Positions 40,246 through 64,000 of a stretch of 64,000 bases of DNA are shown piece by piece. The notes under the pieces were generated by a model. That model saw nothing but the letters and a program-made list of their open reading frames with translations. It was not told the DNA's origin and searched no databases. Origin of the DNA: Trematomus loennbergii (taxonomy: Eukaryota; Chordata; Actinopteri; Perciformes; Nototheniidae); assembly GCA_012861695.1 (NCBI GenBank), contig JAAOOA010000049.1, positions 620,001 through 684,000 on the forward strand, in the 5' to 3' direction. Position 1 is the first letter of the stretch. Each line of letters opens with the position of its first letter. The translations under genes were made by a program, and so were the position numbers.

Positions 40246-41454
40246 TAACTCAGCTGATATCAGTGAGTGCACCAGAGAAGGACTTCAGTATCTCTCCCAA
40301 AATGCAGTTATATTGCAAAACAATTTAGGGAGTGTGGCCTTTATCAAATAATATATACACAAAATAAATAAGAGAGCCTTAGCAGGATTTGGAAGTGTCT
40401 CTGTTGAAAAAGTTAATAAAGAACTACTTTAGCAACACAGTTAGTGTAAATGTAACAATATTTTCCACAAGCGTCGGTAAAGAATTGGAGCTGGTGGTTT
40501 CCTGAGGAGTCCATGTGACGGGGTCTGAAAAACACACTACAACAGTAGCTTCTAACTGAAAATGTCAACATTGTTCTACACACACACACACGAGTTCAGA
40601 ACTGGGACTAAAGTAACACACGTCTACTTAGGAGAATAAAGCTGGTGAGATGAGGTGAGAGGTTGGAGTGCGAGACGTTTCTGATCAGGTGTTCCCGCTG
40701 CATGTTAGCATAGGAGCTACTTCCTGATAACATCTGGCTGAACATTGTTAATTCTTAGCTGTCTTTGGTTTAACATTTTATAAATCACATGTAATCTCAT
40801 TTTCAGGTGAATGATGATACTAAACTCAGTGACTATCCTGGATCATGTACCCTACAGCAGGCTACACGACGCTGTAAGATCACTGTTTACTAACTCACAA
40901 GAGGACTATATTTTATCATCCTTTCTTTCACATTTTTCAACATCTCATTCCAGGAATTTCCAGGCTCCAATTCCCTTAAATTCAAGGACCCAAAACACCA
41001 TAACAAGGCAGTTTCTCAAGGCAGGTGGAGTGTTGACACAATTGCGGGAGACATAGAAATGTAAGCACTTTAAATGACCATAAATGTCTATTTTTAAAGC
41101 TTCCACCTGGGGAGCCGGCCCCCGATGCCTCGCTGACCCCGTGCAGGTTCTGCTGCTGTGACATCACTCCTGCTAATATTACATCTGAGAAGCTTTGGTG
41201 AAGTGTTACTGTGGAGCCAGTTCTCCTCTGATGTGGCGCTAACATGCTCTGGTTCATTATGCAGCTGTGTTTTCATCACAGAGCGCTGATGCTGTGGCTA
41301 ATAGCTCATTGTATGAGAGTCTTGGAGTGACAGAGAAACAACATTATTTTTAACATGACAACAAGCGAAAGAGAAGAGCGAAGGTGTGGAGAGTCGTGAT
41401 GCGTTCGGATGCGGTCAGCAGAGTGTCCTGTTGGCTTTAGAGCCGGTGATGTGT
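40246..41454 (-). other. plod1: Probable plod1 3'UTR and flank
   Basis: Region following the stop codon on the minus strand. It holds no exon of another gene that I recognise. The 3' end of the transcript is not fixed. Confidence 0.4.
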
Positions 41455-62952
<21,498 letters not shown>

Positions 62953-63130
62953 TTTGCCAAGTTCACGTTATAAAGTCCGTGCACAAGTCCCAGTGCAAAC
63001 TGGACGGTACACTTCTGCAGCCGGTGCGGAGCGAGAGGCAAACTTAGCTCGACTGTTTTAAATGTTCCACTATCTGCCCCCCTTCTCCCTCCCTCTCAGT
63101 CTGTGTTTACCTCCCCCTCCCTTTCCTTTC
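62953..63130 (-). promoter_or_regulatory. plod1: plod1 5'UTR and promoter region
   Basis: Directly upstream of the start codon. On plus it is rich in C and T (CCCCTTCTCCCTCCCTCTC near 63079). No TATA box is evident and the transcription start cannot be placed. Confidence 0.4.
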
Positions 63131-63626
63131 TCTCTCCATACAACAAACTGTCTGTTTGAACAAGGAATAGGCCTAGAAGAATAGGGGTGAAACAGTAGTG
63201 CGTGATTTTGTATGAATGGAAACCCAATGTATTCAATATGAATAAAATAAAATATAAATTAGGTGATGAAATAAAAAACGATGGTTTCAAGCATCATGCC
63301 TCAAACTGTATAATTCTGCAACGCCCACTTCCGAAATGGGACGGGAGAAGCTGATGATCCAGCTGTTTTTCGGACATGAGCACTTGCACGTAGCACCCTA
63401 AACCTGTGTATATCTATTTATCATTTCACATTATCTTTTGGGAAGAAAAAAATAATATGTAAAGTCACCGAAAGGTAAAATGATCTTATTAGAGTAGAGT
63501 ATTTGGAAATCAACAGTAGCCTTACAAGACAAGTCTATCATTATTGTTGTTCATTTTAACTGGGTATGTCTAAACTACTGTTTAGTCATACTCTGTGTTT
63601 CCCTGCTGACATGCAGTGGAGAGGGG

Positions 63627-63981
63627 CAGAGGCGGGAGTAGCCTACTCAGATCTTGTACTTGAGTAAAAGTAGAAGTACCAGGGTGTAGGAATACTCTGT
63701 TACAAGTAAAAGTCCTGCATTCAAAATGTTACTCAATTAAAAGTACAAAAGTAACAGCATCAAAATATACTTAAAGGTGGGGTATGACATTTTGGAGAAA
63801 CCAGCTCGAGTGCGCTAGAATTTGAAACTACGCAGCCGAAAAAAATCTGCCTTCCTTACAGAGCCCCTCCTCCAACACACACGAACGCACACATGTTTCT
63901 GAAATAAATTACATACCCCACCTTTAAAGTACCGACATTGTACAGTACTTGGGTAAATATACTTAGTTACTTTCCCCGCTG
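63627..63981. mobile_element. hAT MITE with a second MITE nested inside
   Basis: Left CAGAGGCGGGAGTAG and right TTACTTTCCCCGCTG, bordered by identical 8-bp duplications GAGAGGGG at 63619-63626 and 63982-63989. Same family as 57297-57848. Confidence 0.9.
63775..63923. mobile_element. 149-bp TTAA-flanked MITE with AGGTGGGGTATG ends
   Basis: Left AGGTGGGGTATGACATTTTG after TTAA (63771-63774), right ACATACCCCACCT before TTAA (63924-63927). Inserted into the hAT MITE around it, so it is the younger of the two. Confidence 0.9.
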
Positions 63982-64000
63982 GAGAGGGGTAAGTAAAGTA

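Noticed and set aside
40811..41056. 81-codon plus-strand open frame downstream of plod1
   Set aside because: No recognised domain, no splice or start support, and it lies in the probable plod1 3'UTR antisense.

Overview
This is vertebrate nuclear DNA, almost certainly from a teleost fish. It is AT-rich and intron-rich. It is packed with transposon families typical of teleosts: hAT, PIF/Harbinger and piggyBac-like MITEs, L2-type LINEs, tRNA-derived SINEs and an ISL2EU-like element, plus very long CA/GT microsatellites. There is no operon-like or bacterial organisation.

Three host genes can be read by splicing. On the minus strand, alkbh1 (nucleic-acid dioxygenase) has its first three coding exons between 10163 and 6220; the rest lies beyond base 1. 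Head-to-head with it, slirp (mitochondrial RNA-binding protein) runs on the plus strand from 10229 to 21193 in four coding exons; the two start codons are only 65 bp apart. plod1 (lysyl hydroxylase 1) runs on the minus strand from 62952 to 41455 with all 19 coding exons present. It has one GC-AG intron, and three exons each lack a single base. With those bases counted, the reading frame would be 732 codons plus stop.

Layout: 1-2370, tandem and simple repeats; 2.96-5.3 kb, piggyBac-like MITE and LINE fragment; 5.4-10.2 kb, alkbh1 with TEs in its introns; 10.2-21.5 kb, slirp with a LINE and at least three hAT elements in its introns; 21.7-24.1 kb, hAT relic and a long hairpin repeat; 24.18-30.04 kb, a 5.9-kb nested palindromic element carrying a 1.35-kb minisatellite; 30.2-33.4 kb, hAT relics; 33.4-39.0 kb, a decayed ISL2EU-like transposon with a THAP/DDE transposase on plus and a convergent SWIM-YqaJ-PHD protein on minus; 39.0-41.4 kb, repeats and probable plod1 3'UTR; 41.4-63 kb, plod1 with MITEs in its introns; 63.6-64 kb, a hAT MITE with another MITE nested in it.

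The most noteworthy points are the ISL2EU-like element with a PHD finger hidden one frame away from its YqaJ nuclease, the nested palindrome, two (TG)n tracts abutting 3' splice sites in two different genes, the GC-AG intron of plod1, and a recurring pattern of one-base losses (mostly in homopolymers) that looks like assembly error rather than gene death.
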